From: Deltaproteobacteria bacterium UBA6601
GTDB taxonomy: Bacteria > Myxococcota_A > UBA796 > UBA9615
Length of the DNA stretch: 35,309 nt
Assembly: GCA_002433485.1 (NCBI GenBank)
Contig: DJIF01000083.1
Location: 80,656 to 115,964, forward strand
Direction of reading: 5' to 3'
The notes beneath the pieces were generated by a model. That model saw only the letters and a list, made by a program, of their open reading frames with translations, was not told the origin of the DNA and searched no databases. Positions 15,908-23,738 of the stretch are shown here, one piece after another (position 1 is the stretch's first letter; every line of letters begins with the position of its first letter). The translations under genes and the position numbers were made by a program.

Positions 15908-17364
15908 CGTCGAGGCTCCGCAGCCTCTTGCCGCAAACTCTTAAGGAGCTTCTCAAGCTGACTCTTCTGGGCCCTAGCTCTCGGGTTCAATGAGCTGAGA
16001 TCGAGGCCATTTAGGCAGGTTTCGAACAGGGCTATGCCCTGGGCTCGAGTCCAGCGGCTGGGGCGTTCCATTCGTTGGGATACGCGGCTGCATAGGGGTA
16101 GAGCGATCGCGTGGAGGCGGGCCGCAGCGAGCGAACGTACGATGTTGTGAAGGTTGTCCTGCTGGTGCTCCAGGCGGACTGAGGCCGCATCGCTCAGCAG
16201 CGCCTCTGGAAGCTTTAGTCGACGGATCTGCTGTTGGTCTGTGGCTGTTTCGGTGGGGTCCGGCAGAAAGGCAGCAGCAGCGCGGAGCGCTGCTCTTTCA
16301 AAGTGTCGGTGTGCTTCCTCGCCCTGGCTCCAAGAGCCAAGTAACCAGTACAGCTGCGCTAGATCGGCTTGTTGCTCTGCCGGCAATCGGTTCAGCTCGC
16401 CGCTCAGCTGCATCCGGTCGGCACTGGTCGTGGTGCGACTGGGGTGACGGGCGGCGACGCTTCCCTCCAGACGGGCGGCGAAGGCTGAGACCAGCAGCGC
16501 TGCTGCAGCCTCAGAGCCGCTCTCTCGCAGCGCTCTTGCGCCTCGCTCTACCAGGGTTGCCGCCTCGCCGGGGGTCGGGGCCAATTCGGCAGCCTCCGCG
16601 GCCAGATCAGGGACATCGCCGGGAGAACTTTGCTCGGCGAAGAGCAGGCTAAGTTTAAGAATCTGATAGCGCAGGTGTGGCTCTGTGGGTCTTCCTGCCA
16701 GCAGGATCTGGACTCGCTTCCATCCCTGCTGCCATTGTTCAGCTTCTGCCAGAGTGCGGAGCTCTGTGACGGTCTGTTCGAGTTGGTTTTGTTGCGGACT
16801 CTTGCGGAAGCCATCGGCGCCGACTTGGCCGGGCACCGGCTGCTGGGACTCGGGTCCGACTGGGGCTTGTCTCGGCTCCTCATGTTCAGCTCTCGCCCTG
16901 CGCTCAGCAGCAGTGTTGTCGCCGCTAGGTGGTGGGCTACGCTTCGCTCGGAGCTTGATGCGGCCACCGAAGGGGCCGGGAATGTTCACTACCGTCTCAC
17001 CCTCAAGAGCGCCGCAGATGCCGGTATCGCTCCGGCAGGTTGTGCAGCTCACTGATAGCCACCTGCGCTCTGGTCGGTCGAGACCACCGAGGGGTAGGCG
17101 AAGGGTAAGGGCCTGGACTGCGGGACCTATGGGCTCATGCCAACTCAAGTCCAGACCCTGTTCATCGCGAAGCCGGAAGACCAGCTCGCTATCGGCCTGA
17201 AAGCTCTGCGCGGGGTGGCTCCGAATGGTTGCCTTGACCATTCCGGCCGCACGGCTCCAGCGAATCTCAGGCAGGTGCTGCGCTTCGGTCCCTTGTACCT
17301 GTGCGACTGTCGAGAAGCTCAGGACAGCGACGATCCAGGCAGCAGTAGAGTGGCGGCTCAGCAT
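15904..17364 (-). CDS. Secreted helical-repeat protein with a possible DsbD-N-like head
   Basis: A 486-residue protein with a Sec signal peptide (STAAWIVAVLSFSTVAQVQG). Residues 25-130 are strand-rich with three cysteines (WLSVSCTTCRSDTGIC), which resembles the N-terminal immunoglobulin-like domain of DsbD in outline, then a Pro/Gln-rich linker at about 140-200. From about 200 it is helical with TPR/Sel1-like Ala-Leu repeats (for example AEEAHRHFERAALRAAA is close in type). Start 17364 is chosen because the signal peptide begins there; 17388 and 17409 are longer alternatives. The start lies 22 bp from that of the divergent lipoprotein at 17387. Its stop overlaps the YihY start. Function unknown; an envelope protein-interaction role is inferred. 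Confidence 0.82.
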   Translation of the reverse strand: MLSRHSTAAWIVAVLSFSTVAQVQGTEAQHLPEIRWSRAAGMVKATIRSHPAQSFQADSELVFRLRDEQGLDLSWHEPIGPAVQALTLRLPLGGLDRPERRWLSVSCTTCRSDTGICGALEGETVVNIPGPFGGRIKLRAKRSPPPSGDNTAAERRARAEHEEPRQAPVGPESQQPVPGQVGADGFRKSPQQNQLEQTVTELRTLAEAEQWQQGWKRVQILLAGRPTEPHLRYQILKLSLLFAEQSSPGDVPDLAAEAAELAPTPGEAATLVERGARALRESGSEAAAALLVSAFAARLEGSVAARHPSRTTTSADRMQLSGELNRLPAEQQADLAQLYWLLGSWSQGEEAHRHFERAALRAAAAFLPDPTETATDQQQIRRLKLPEALLSDAASVRLEHQQDNLHNIVRSLAAARLHAIALPLCSRVSQRMERPSRWTRAQGIALFETCLNGLDLSSLNPRARAQKSQLEKLLKSLRQEAAEPRR

Positions 17365-17386
17365 GGCCCGAGTATCGTATCTTTCC

Positions 17387-18271
17387 ATGAGGCCACTCGG
17401 AACCCACACCTTGTTCTCAGCTGCTCTGTTGCTTTTGCGAACAGCTTGCTCGTTGCTAGTCGGGTTGTTCGCCTTTACAGCACTGAGCGGCTGCAGTGAT
17501 CCGGGCGAGGTTTTGGCTGAGGTTCGGGAGCTTGCTGCTGCCGGCGACTATGAAGTGCAACGCGAAGTCTTAAGACGTGGGCTTGAGTCTCATCCTGAGG
17601 ATGTCCCGCTGCTTCTCCAGGCCGTTGAGTTCTATTTGCGCGAGGCACCGGAGGGTCGTTACAGGCCGCGCCTGGCGCTTCATTACGCGATGCGCGCGGC
17701 CCGGGTTGCCGGTGCGCCTCGCCCGGAAGTATCTCGCTTGCTGTTTAAGGCCTACCGAGCAGCTGGCAGCTCAGACCAGGAGCTTGCTCTGCTGCGCGAG
17801 GGGCTGCAGGCGGTACATCATCCTGATGCAATGGCGCCCAGACAGCGTCAGCGTCTGGATCCTGAGCTGGTTGAGCTGACCCTGGCCAATCTTCGTGAGC
17901 AAAAGCGCCGACAAGATCGGACACCCGATACGTCACCTTGTGTTCCCCCCATGGTATGGATTCCACCGGGTCGCTACCCCTTTATTCACCAGCCTGCGAC
18001 TTCGGCTGAAGTGGAGCAACACAACAGCACTGAAGTTAGTGTTCTGATCTCGGGAGTATGCATTGATCGCTTGATGCCGGGCTCTCTGGCATCGTTGCTT
18101 GTCGATCGCGCGGCGGTGGGCAAGAACTGTCAGGCGGCGGGAAAGCGAGCTTGCAGTGTGGCAGAGCAGCAGGTCGCCTGCGGGGCGATGCTCGGGGTCC
18201 TGGGTACTCACCCTGGATGTCTCTCGGAACGGGCACTGCGCTGTTGTCGAGATCCAGAGCCTGGTAGCTGA
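17387..18271 (+). CDS. Lipoprotein with a helical region and a degenerate FGE/SUMF1-like C-terminus
   Basis: A 294-residue lipoprotein (lipobox TALSGC, Cys at 36). Residues 40-170 are helical, TPR-like (VLAEVRELAAAGDYEVQREV, LALHYAMRAARVAGAPRPEV). From about residue 180 the sequence follows the outline of a formylglycine-generating-enzyme/SUMF1-like domain: MVWIPPGRYPFI (family MVxIPGGxFxMG), then ISGVCIDRLMPG (family CIDxxEVTN), AAGKRACSVAEQQVACG (family GKRLCTEAEWExAC), ALRCCRDPEP (family FRCCRD). Only about 110 residues span what normally takes over 200, and the central part is missing, so activity is unlikely; a binding role is inferred. The start at 17387 gives a clean signal peptide; 17363 and 17225 are alternatives. 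No clear ribosome site. Confidence 0.85.
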   Translation: MRPLGTHTLFSAALLLLRTACSLLVGLFAFTALSGCSDPGEVLAEVRELAAAGDYEVQREVLRRGLESHPEDVPLLLQAVEFYLREAPEGRYRPRLALHYAMRAARVAGAPRPEVSRLLFKAYRAAGSSDQELALLREGLQAVHHPDAMAPRQRQRLDPELVELTLANLREQKRRQDRTPDTSPCVPPMVWIPPGRYPFIHQPATSAEVEQHNSTEVSVLISGVCIDRLMPGSLASLLVDRAAVGKNCQAAGKRACSVAEQQVACGAMLGVLGTHPGCLSERALRCCRDPEPGS

Positions 18272-18361
18272 CCCGGGGGGCTTGCGGCCTGCCCGACGCT
18301 TCAGTAGATTCCCGCGTCGCTGCTTGATGGCTTGACCCCTTTGCCTCCAGGAGGAACCCAC

Positions 18362-19339
18362 ATGTCCCGTTTTGCTGCTCTCGCTCTGCTCTGTATCGCT
18401 TCACTCCTGTGGGCCTGTCCGCCCTCGCCTTCGGCACCAGCGGATAATCTTTGTGCCGCTCCAGAAGACAACACCGAAGTCATCAGTCAGCAGGGTGGGC
18501 TCAGCGTCAGTCAGGCTGATTTCGATGCCGAGCTTTCCGCCATTCCGGAGCGAGCCAGGGCTCGCTATCAGCAGGATCGAGAGCGGGGCGAGTTGATCAA
18601 TCGGATTCTCCTTAACAAGGCTCTCTTTAAGAAGGTCAAGGAGGAGGGCCTGCTAGACGATCCTGCAGTGCGAAATTCTGCTCGGCTGGCTGCCGAGAAG
18701 GCCTATGTCAATGCTCTCTTCAAGCAGCTTGAGGCCACTGCTGTCAGCGATGAGGCGGTGCAGGCTCACTATGAGGAGAACAAGGCTCGCTTTGCTCGAC
18801 CCATGGCGCGGGCTCGCCACATCCTAGTCAAGGATGAGCAGCTCGCCACCGATCTGCTGAGCAAGATCAAGGCAGGCGATGACTTCGCTGCGCTGGCGGA
18901 GCAGCACTCGGAAGATCGAGGCAGCAAGCAGCGCGGTGGCGAGCTGCCCTGGTCGACTCGAGATCGTTGGGTCAAGGAGTTTGGGGACGCTGCATTTGGT
19001 CTCGAAGTGAATCAAGTTTCAGAGCTCGTGAAGACCAAGTACGGCTTTCACATTATTCAGCTGTTGGAGAAGCGGGACCGCCAGCCCATGGAGGAGGTCC
19101 GTCCAGGTATCGAGCGGCTGCTCTCTCGAAATGCGGTTCGGGATTATCGTGAAGCGGTTCGTGGGGAGCTCGGTCTGCCTGCCCCTGGGGCGGCTCGCGC
19201 CGGCAAGCTGCCGCCTAATCCGCACGGCGCCGGCAAGGCTCTCAAGCTTCCTGCCCCAAGTAAGAAATCAGCCGCCCAACCTGCTGCTGCTGGTGCTGCG
19301 GGCAACCAGACTAAGTCTGGCTCCGCAGCCGGTAAGTAG
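18362..19339 (+). CDS. Parvulin-type peptidyl-prolyl isomerase lipoprotein (PrsA/SurA-like)
   Basis: A 325-residue lipoprotein chaperone (lipobox LLWAC, Cys at 19). A helical SurA_N-like segment precedes the PPIase domain at about residues 150-240: ARHILVKDEQLATDLLSKIK, GDDFAALAEQHSED, GGELPWSTRDRWVKEF, AFGLEVNQVSELVKTKYGFH, IIQLLEKRD. It should assist folding of exported proteins at the membrane surface. The tail from about 270 is Pro/Ala/Lys-rich and probably disordered. AGGAGG just before ATG 18362 fixes the start; the preceding 10 in-frame codons are upstream leader. It ends 28 bp before a strong bidirectional terminator. With so many exported lipoproteins nearby, a general envelope chaperone fits. 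Confidence 0.95.
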   Translation: MSRFAALALLCIASLLWACPPSPSAPADNLCAAPEDNTEVISQQGGLSVSQADFDAELSAIPERARARYQQDRERGELINRILLNKALFKKVKEEGLLDDPAVRNSARLAAEKAYVNALFKQLEATAVSDEAVQAHYEENKARFARPMARARHILVKDEQLATDLLSKIKAGDDFAALAEQHSEDRGSKQRGGELPWSTRDRWVKEFGDAAFGLEVNQVSELVKTKYGFHIIQLLEKRDRQPMEEVRPGIERLLSRNAVRDYREAVRGELGLPAPGAARAGKLPPNPHGAGKALKLPAPSKKSAAQPAAAGAAGNQTKSGSAAGK

Positions 19340-19366
19340 CTGTCGCCGGTCGGTTTGAGTTCATAG

Positions 19367-19402
19367 GAAAGGGCGCTTCACCACTCGGTGAAGCGCCCTT
19401 TC
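19367..19402. terminator. Bidirectional Rho-independent terminator
   Basis: A 16-bp perfect stem (19367-19382 with 19387-19402; core GGGCGCTTCACC against GGTGAAGCGCCC) closes on the loop ACTC. AAA flanks one side and TTT the other, so each strand has a short T-run. It separates the convergent parvulin gene and the multifunctional enzyme gene and should stop transcription both ways. Confidence 0.9.
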
Positions 19403-19425
19403 TACTGGATTTCTGGCAGTGGGTT

Positions 19426-21891
19426 TCAGGTCTGACTGACCTCGGCCCAGCCGTTGGAGATGACCACCGCACCATCCTGGTTGGAGGTCTCAACCCGGTA
19501 GCCCCGGTAGCCTCCTTCAGTGACGCCGGCGTCGTAGATTCGGGTGGTGAGCTTCCACTCGGGTAGCACTGGCTTGCTGAATCGCACCGATAGGCGGTGG
19601 AGTCGGGCCGCGTCCCCGTTCAGAATTTCGTCTACCACCGCCTTGCTGGCGAAGGCCATGGTGCAGAGACCATGAAGGATGACGGTCGGGTGTCCGGCGG
19701 CCTTGGCAACATTCTCGTCGGTATGGATCGGATTGTCGTCCAAGCTTACTTTGGCGTAAATGGCCGGCTGGTCCTTGCGAACCGTCATCTCTTGAGTGGC
19801 CGTAGGCTCACCCTCAAGATCACCGCTTAGGAGGCTGGGAACCTCGCCGAAGATGGTTCCGGCCTCAACGCCGGGCAGCATCTGGCCGCGCACGAATACG
19901 CTCATACGAGCTTCAACCCGTACTTCGCCCCCGACGATTCCAAGCATGCGCCAGGCAACCACGCAGCCCTTGCTCTTTTGAGCCACGGACTCAAGGATTC
20001 CACGCAGGTTGACGATCTCGTTGGCTTTGAGTGGTCCGTGCCAGGTCATGTCCTGCTCACCGTGGACCAGTCGCAGCATGTCCAGGTCCAGATCGGGATC
20101 CCCGACACACTTGAACATCAGCGGCATGAACAGCCGTACCGGGAAGACCGGCGGGGCGATCTGGTCAGCGCCAGCTCGGTAGATGCTGTTCTCGTCGTTG
20201 GTTGCTGCCGCGTACTCTTCCATGTGGGAGGAGTTGGTGATCACATAGTCAGCGTTGTAGCGTCGTCCGATGGCTTCACGCAGGTCGATGGCCTGTTTTT
20301 TCGGGGCGGCAGCAGTGCTACCTCCCTTGGCCTTTCGAGCTGCTGCTGCAGCCTCCTGGTCCATCTTGAATGTGGTGCTGAACTTCATCATGTCGGACAT
20401 GTTGTCGGCGGTGATCTTGCCAGCCATGAAGGCCTTGGTACCGTCCACCGTGCCGTTCACCAGACCGATAATGGTGTCCGCGTCGGTCTTGAGAGTGCAG
20501 CTGGGAGTGCCGTTGAGCCCCTTCTCGACGATGCACTCGCCACCCGCAACGGTCATGGTGTGGTCGGTTCCGCCCTTGATAGCGAAGTGGAACACTGCTT
20601 TCCAGTCACCAGCTTTGTCGGCCTGAAATCCCATGGGCAGCAGCTCAAAGGCTTCTGCCACCGGGTCGCCTGCGTCGGCAGCTGGAGCCGCCGCCGCGAT
20701 CGCAGCGCCGATCTTCTTGAAGTCGAAGGCCGGGCCCATCTTCATCATGTCCGGGAGGTTGTCGGCGGTGATCTTGCCAGCCATGAAGGCCTTGGTGGCA
20801 TCCACTTCTCCGCTGAGCATGCCAACGATGGTGTCGCGGTCACTTTTGACCGTGCAGGTTGGCGTTCCCTGCAGGCCCTCTTGATGGCTGCAGGTGCCGG
20901 CCGTGACCACCAGAGTCTGGTCGGTGGCACCCTTCAGGACCCAGTGGATCGTGGCTTCCCAGCTGCCTGCGGCCTCGGCGTTGAAGCCGGTAGGAATGCA
21001 GGAGAACGCGGTGGTCACTGCGTCACCGTCGCCTGCAGCAGCAGGGGCTTCTTCCTCCAAGCGGGTGATGTCAGTGAAGCGCTCGGCGATTTCATCGACA
21101 CTCCAGAAGTCGTCACCTTCCTTGGTAACGCCGGGAGTCTGGTGCATCTGGTACTCGAAGATCTGCTGACCGTGTACGCCAAAGGTTCGACCAGTACAGC
21201 CGGCGGCCTGCTCCGAGGCAAGAAATAGCGCGACCATGGATACCTGCTCCGGAACCATGTCGTCCGGGACCATGTCGATGTCCTCGGTCATGCGGGTCTT
21301 GGCGACCGGAGCGATGGCATTGACCGTTACCTTGGCCTTGCGGGCTTCCATGGCGAGGGTACGGGTAAATCCGGCGACTCCTGCCTTTGCGGTGGCGTAG
21401 TTGCTCTGGCCGTAGTTGCCCAGCAGTCCGGCCAGTGAGGTGGTGTTGATGATGCGACCGCCTTCACCCTGCTCGACCATCTTGGCCAATACCGGGCGGG
21501 TAACCGCGTACAGTTGTTTGGTGTGGACCTGCATCACCAGGTCCCACATGCTCTCTTCCATTTTGAGCAGGCTCTTGTCCCGGAGGATGCCAGCATTGTT
21601 CACCAGAATGTCGACCCGTCCGTAACTGTCCAGGGCGGTCTTGAGGATGCTCTCGCCCCCCTCCACAGTGGCGACGTTGTCATAGTTGGCGACCGCTTCC
21701 CCGCCTGCCTTGCGGATCTCCTCGGCGACCTGATCGGCCATGGTCGAGCCGGCTCCCGTTCCGTCTCTTGCACCACCCAGGTCATTAACGACCACCTTGG
21801 CGCCTTCGCGAGCGAAGCACAGAGCGTGGCTGCGGCCCAGACCGCCTCCGGCGCCGGTAACGATTACGACTTTGCCGTCGAACATTCCCAT
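19426..21891 (-). CDS. Multifunctional lipid enzyme: SDR - SCP2 - SCP2 - MaoC-like hydratase 2 (MFE-2/HSD17B4-like)
   Basis: An 821-residue fusion. Residues 1-300 are a short-chain dehydrogenase of HSD17B4 type: TGAGGGLGRSHA (12-23), VVVNDLGG, NNAGILRDKS, catalytic Ser152, Tyr165 and Lys169 (SLAGLLGNYGQSNYATAK). Two SCP2 sterol/lipid-carrier domains follow at about 310-410 and 425-525 and are close copies. Residues about 545-821 are a double hot-dog MaoC-like domain with hydratase-2 signature YAKVSLDDNPIHTDEN near 712, keeping the catalytic Asp and His. Likely reactions are hydration of trans-2-enoyl-CoA and oxidation of (R)-3-hydroxyacyl-CoA in fatty-acid or sterol side-chain breakdown. Human HSD17B4 runs SDR-hydratase-SCP2 with one SCP2; here two SCP2 sit in the middle. 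ATG 21891 has GGAG 7 nt upstream. Confidence 0.95.
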   Translation of the reverse strand: MGMFDGKVVIVTGAGGGLGRSHALCFAREGAKVVVNDLGGARDGTGAGSTMADQVAEEIRKAGGEAVANYDNVATVEGGESILKTALDSYGRVDILVNNAGILRDKSLLKMEESMWDLVMQVHTKQLYAVTRPVLAKMVEQGEGGRIINTTSLAGLLGNYGQSNYATAKAGVAGFTRTLAMEARKAKVTVNAIAPVAKTRMTEDIDMVPDDMVPEQVSMVALFLASEQAAGCTGRTFGVHGQQIFEYQMHQTPGVTKEGDDFWSVDEIAERFTDITRLEEEAPAAAGDGDAVTTAFSCIPTGFNAEAAGSWEATIHWVLKGATDQTLVVTAGTCSHQEGLQGTPTCTVKSDRDTIVGMLSGEVDATKAFMAGKITADNLPDMMKMGPAFDFKKIGAAIAAAAPAADAGDPVAEAFELLPMGFQADKAGDWKAVFHFAIKGGTDHTMTVAGGECIVEKGLNGTPSCTLKTDADTIIGLVNGTVDGTKAFMAGKITADNMSDMMKFSTTFKMDQEAAAAARKAKGGSTAAAPKKQAIDLREAIGRRYNADYVITNSSHMEEYAAATNDENSIYRAGADQIAPPVFPVRLFMPLMFKCVGDPDLDLDMLRLVHGEQDMTWHGPLKANEIVNLRGILESVAQKSKGCVVAWRMLGIVGGEVRVEARMSVFVRGQMLPGVEAGTIFGEVPSLLSGDLEGEPTATQEMTVRKDQPAIYAKVSLDDNPIHTDENVAKAAGHPTVILHGLCTMAFASKAVVDEILNGDAARLHRLSVRFSKPVLPEWKLTTRIYDAGVTEGGYRGYRVETSNQDGAVVISNGWAEVSQT
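20401..20439. repeat. 39-bp perfect direct repeat, copy 1 (second SCP2 domain)
   Basis: Identical to 20758-20796 over 39 bp, 357 bp away and in frame. It encodes the AFMAGKITADN segment of the second SCP2 domain. The flanking codons differ, so the identity reflects a recent duplication or gene conversion between the two domains. Confidence 0.9.
20758..20796. repeat. 39-bp perfect direct repeat, copy 2 (first SCP2 domain)
   Basis: The partner of 20401-20439, encoding the same peptide in the first SCP2 domain. The 357-bp spacing is a multiple of three, so recombination between copies would delete exactly one SCP2 unit in frame. Confidence 0.9.
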
Positions 21892-21955
21892 TCTTTGTCT
21901 CCAGTTGAGGATCGAGTCCGCCGCGCTTGCTGGCGCAGGAGCGGTGAGGACGAAA

Positions 21956-21984
21956 GATCTAAGTGATTTTGGGGTCTCCGTCAA
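21956..21984 (-). promoter_or_regulatory. Candidate sigma-70 promoter of the multifunctional enzyme gene
   Basis: On the minus strand TTGACG (21984-21979) and TAGATC (21961-21956) are 17 bp apart. The predicted start would lie about 58 nt before ATG 21891. The -35 is good, the -10 only fair. This would separate the gene from the glycosyltransferase and RNase HII genes upstream. Confidence 0.4.
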
Positions 21985-22077
21985 CGCGCTAAGGGAGGGC
22001 TTGGTCAGACTCCAGCCTTTGCCCGCCAGGTGGCATTCAGGATCTTGCGATGCGCTGAACAGCTCGGTTCGCTTGCG

Positions 22078-22800
22078 TTAAAGGTCGCCCCCGCGAGCGC
22101 GGAAAATATTGACACAGAACTCCAGCAGGGTTCCTGTGCCCACCTTGCTCTGGCCCGAGTGCCGAGCCCTGCCCACCACATCGACTTCAGCGTGGCGCAG
22201 GCCGCGCCGGGCCACACCGATCATCAGCTCCGCGTCGAGAAACCAGTCGCGACTGGTTGGTGCTAGCAGGTCCCAGGCTTCCCGCGTGAACAGCTTCGGG
22301 CAGCCATTGGTGTCGGGACTGGTGATGTGGAAGAGCCATAAGGTGAGGGTGTTGTAGCAGCGTGAGATCAGCGCCCTTCTCCAGCCATCGATTCGCTCCA
22401 CTCTGCGTGCCTTCGCCAGCTCCACCTTCTCAGAGACCAGTCGTCGATAGACCCGAATTACGTCGCTACCAACGATCTGGCCGTCTCCCCACATGTACCC
22501 GATTACCTCGGCCTGCTCGCTTGCCTGTTGAAGACCTGCCAGGATTCCCCCTCCATAGCCTTGATTCTGGTCGAGATAGACTCCTTGGACTTCTGCAGCC
22601 TCGGCCTCCAGTTCACGCACCGCAGCCCTGGTGCCGTCGCGGCTGCCGTTATCAACGAGGATAAGTTGGAGCGGAACTGCTGCCTTGCGGAACACACTCA
22701 GGAGGTCCTTGACCACGGCGCGGACATTGCCCTCTTCGTCGTAGAGCGGGATCGCCAGCGCCAGCATTGGACTGTGCTGCTGGCCTCCACTGCTGGCCAT
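22078..22800 (-). CDS. Family 2 glycosyltransferase (dolichol-phosphate-sugar synthase-like)
   Basis: A 240-residue GT2 enzyme. Motifs: LALAIPLYDEEGNVRAVVKD at the N-terminus, LILVDNGSRDGTRAAV (nucleotide-binding Asp), LDQNQGYGGGILAGLQQA, the metal region YMWGDGQ, and NGCPKLFTREAWDLL with WFLDAELMIGVARRG carrying the acceptor-side acidic residues. It lacks the C-terminal membrane helices of some family members, so it is probably peripheral at the inner membrane. It transfers a sugar from a nucleotide donor, likely to a polyprenyl-phosphate or similar carrier; the sugar is not predictable. ATG 22800 is preferred (GGGGG upstream); GTG 22830 is possible. It follows the RNase HII gene on the same strand by about 70 bp. 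Confidence 0.92.
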   Translation of the reverse strand: MASSGGQQHSPMLALAIPLYDEEGNVRAVVKDLLSVFRKAAVPLQLILVDNGSRDGTRAAVRELEAEAAEVQGVYLDQNQGYGGGILAGLQQASEQAEVIGYMWGDGQIVGSDVIRVYRRLVSEKVELAKARRVERIDGWRRALISRCYNTLTLWLFHITSPDTNGCPKLFTREAWDLLAPTSRDWFLDAELMIGVARRGLRHAEVDVVGRARHSGQSKVGTGTLLEFCVNIFRARGGDL

Positions 22801-22869
22801 TGGCCCCCTATCGGTGACTTTTCTGCTCACTTTGTTCGGTTCCGCTCCGCTTTTATTGCAGGGTCCGTT

Positions 22870-23529
22870 TCAGAATAGTTGGCCCTGAGCTGATTCCGCC
22901 ACAATGCGGCGTACAGTCTCCCACTTGGTTCGTACCCAGGGTGGGAAGCTGCCGTGTTGGCGCCATTCTTCGCGCAGAAAGGTTTGAGTCCGCGGGTCGC
23001 TGGGATATCCCGAGCCAAGGTTTACTCCCCGAGCCTCCGCCAGCTCATGGAGTAGCTGGTCGCGGGTAGTCTTGGCGAAGATCGATGCTGCAGCGCAGCT
23101 TGGGTGGTTGTCGTCGGCTTTGTTTTCTGCGATGACCTCAATGTGCCCAAGTCCAGACAACTCGAGCCTCTGCCTAATTGCTTGTCGGTAGGCAGGTAAG
23201 CCTGCTGGCGGCACGGGGGCGTCGATCACCACCTGATCCGGCCTGAGCTCTTTGATCAGTGCCAGGGTGACGTCCCGGCCCAGTGAATTGATGGAGTGGT
23301 GATCAATCTGCCGTGCAGAGACAGAGCTGGTCTTCCAGCTCACCACCAGCTCTTCAAGCTGGGCCCGGAGTTCAATCCGTCGTTTGGCGCTTAAGCGCTT
23401 GCTGTCGCGAACCCCGAGCGTACGGAGATGGTCGACCTGTTGTTCGTCGATCAGGCAGGCACCAAGCACCATCGGGCCCAGCACACAGCCGCGACCAGCT
23501 TCATCGATACCTAAGCGCAGGCAGCTCAC
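22870..23529 (-). CDS. rnhB: Ribonuclease HII of archaeal/eukaryotic type
   Basis: A 219-residue enzyme that removes RNA from RNA-DNA hybrids and misincorporated ribonucleotides. Metal-binding residues: Asp9 and Glu10 in GIDEAGRGCVLGPMV, Asp103 in QVVIDAP, and the fourth acidic group in AENKADDNHPSCAAASIFAK. Several segments match archaeal rather than typical bacterial RNase HII: LGVRDSKRLS, AENKADDNHP, GSGYPSDPRTQTFL and the C-terminal WVRTKWETVRRI. The bacterial form usually has VDEVGRGPLAG, DSKKLS and YGxxxHKGYPT. Inference: acquired from an archaeon-like source or a separate bacterial branch of that type. The start is the only ATG giving the full N-terminal motif. One substitution stands out, Cys15 where family members have Pro (GRGP). 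Confidence 0.96.
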   Translation of the reverse strand: MSCLRLGIDEAGRGCVLGPMVLGACLIDEQQVDHLRTLGVRDSKRLSAKRRIELRAQLEELVVSWKTSSVSARQIDHHSINSLGRDVTLALIKELRPDQVVIDAPVPPAGLPAYRQAIRQRLELSGLGHIEVIAENKADDNHPSCAAASIFAKTTRDQLLHELAEARGVNLGSGYPSDPRTQTFLREEWRQHGSFPPWVRTKWETVRRIVAESAQGQLF

Positions 23530-23625
23530 CGACTGAGCCTAGCAGCTGGCTTCCGATCGGGTGCAAAGGAGCCCTGCTTGGTGGCTTGGCAGCTGCTTAG
23601 GATGCCACAGGAGGCTTGTAGAACG

Positions 23626-23646
23626 GCGTCAACGCGGCGTTGACGC
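23626..23646. promoter_or_regulatory. Perfect palindrome overlapping the -35 box (candidate operator)
   Basis: GCGTCAACGC and its exact complement GCGTTGACGC are separated by one G. The right arm contains the promoter -35 hexamer TTGACG, so a dimeric repressor bound here would block RNA polymerase. The identity of the regulator is unknown. Confidence 0.6.
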
Positions 23647-23668
23647 TGTGCTGTTGCCGATTCATACT
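23640..23668 (+). promoter_or_regulatory. Candidate sigma-70 promoter of the lipoprotein operon
   Basis: TTGACG (23640-23645) and CATACT (23663-23668) are 17 bp apart. Transcription would start near 23675, leaving a leader of about 64 nt before ATG 23739. This is the only convincing promoter for the co-directional run that follows. Confidence 0.55.
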
Positions 23669-23738
23669 CAGTCGGTCTGGTGCGGCTTCCGCCGGCCTGT
23701 CTGACTGATCAGGTCAACTTTCCGAGGATGGAACCACT

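Noticed and set aside
19978..21228. 416-residue open frame on the plus strand
   Set aside because: It lies fully inside the multifunctional enzyme gene on the other strand, has no recognisable motif or ribosome site, and is the antisense shadow expected at high GC.
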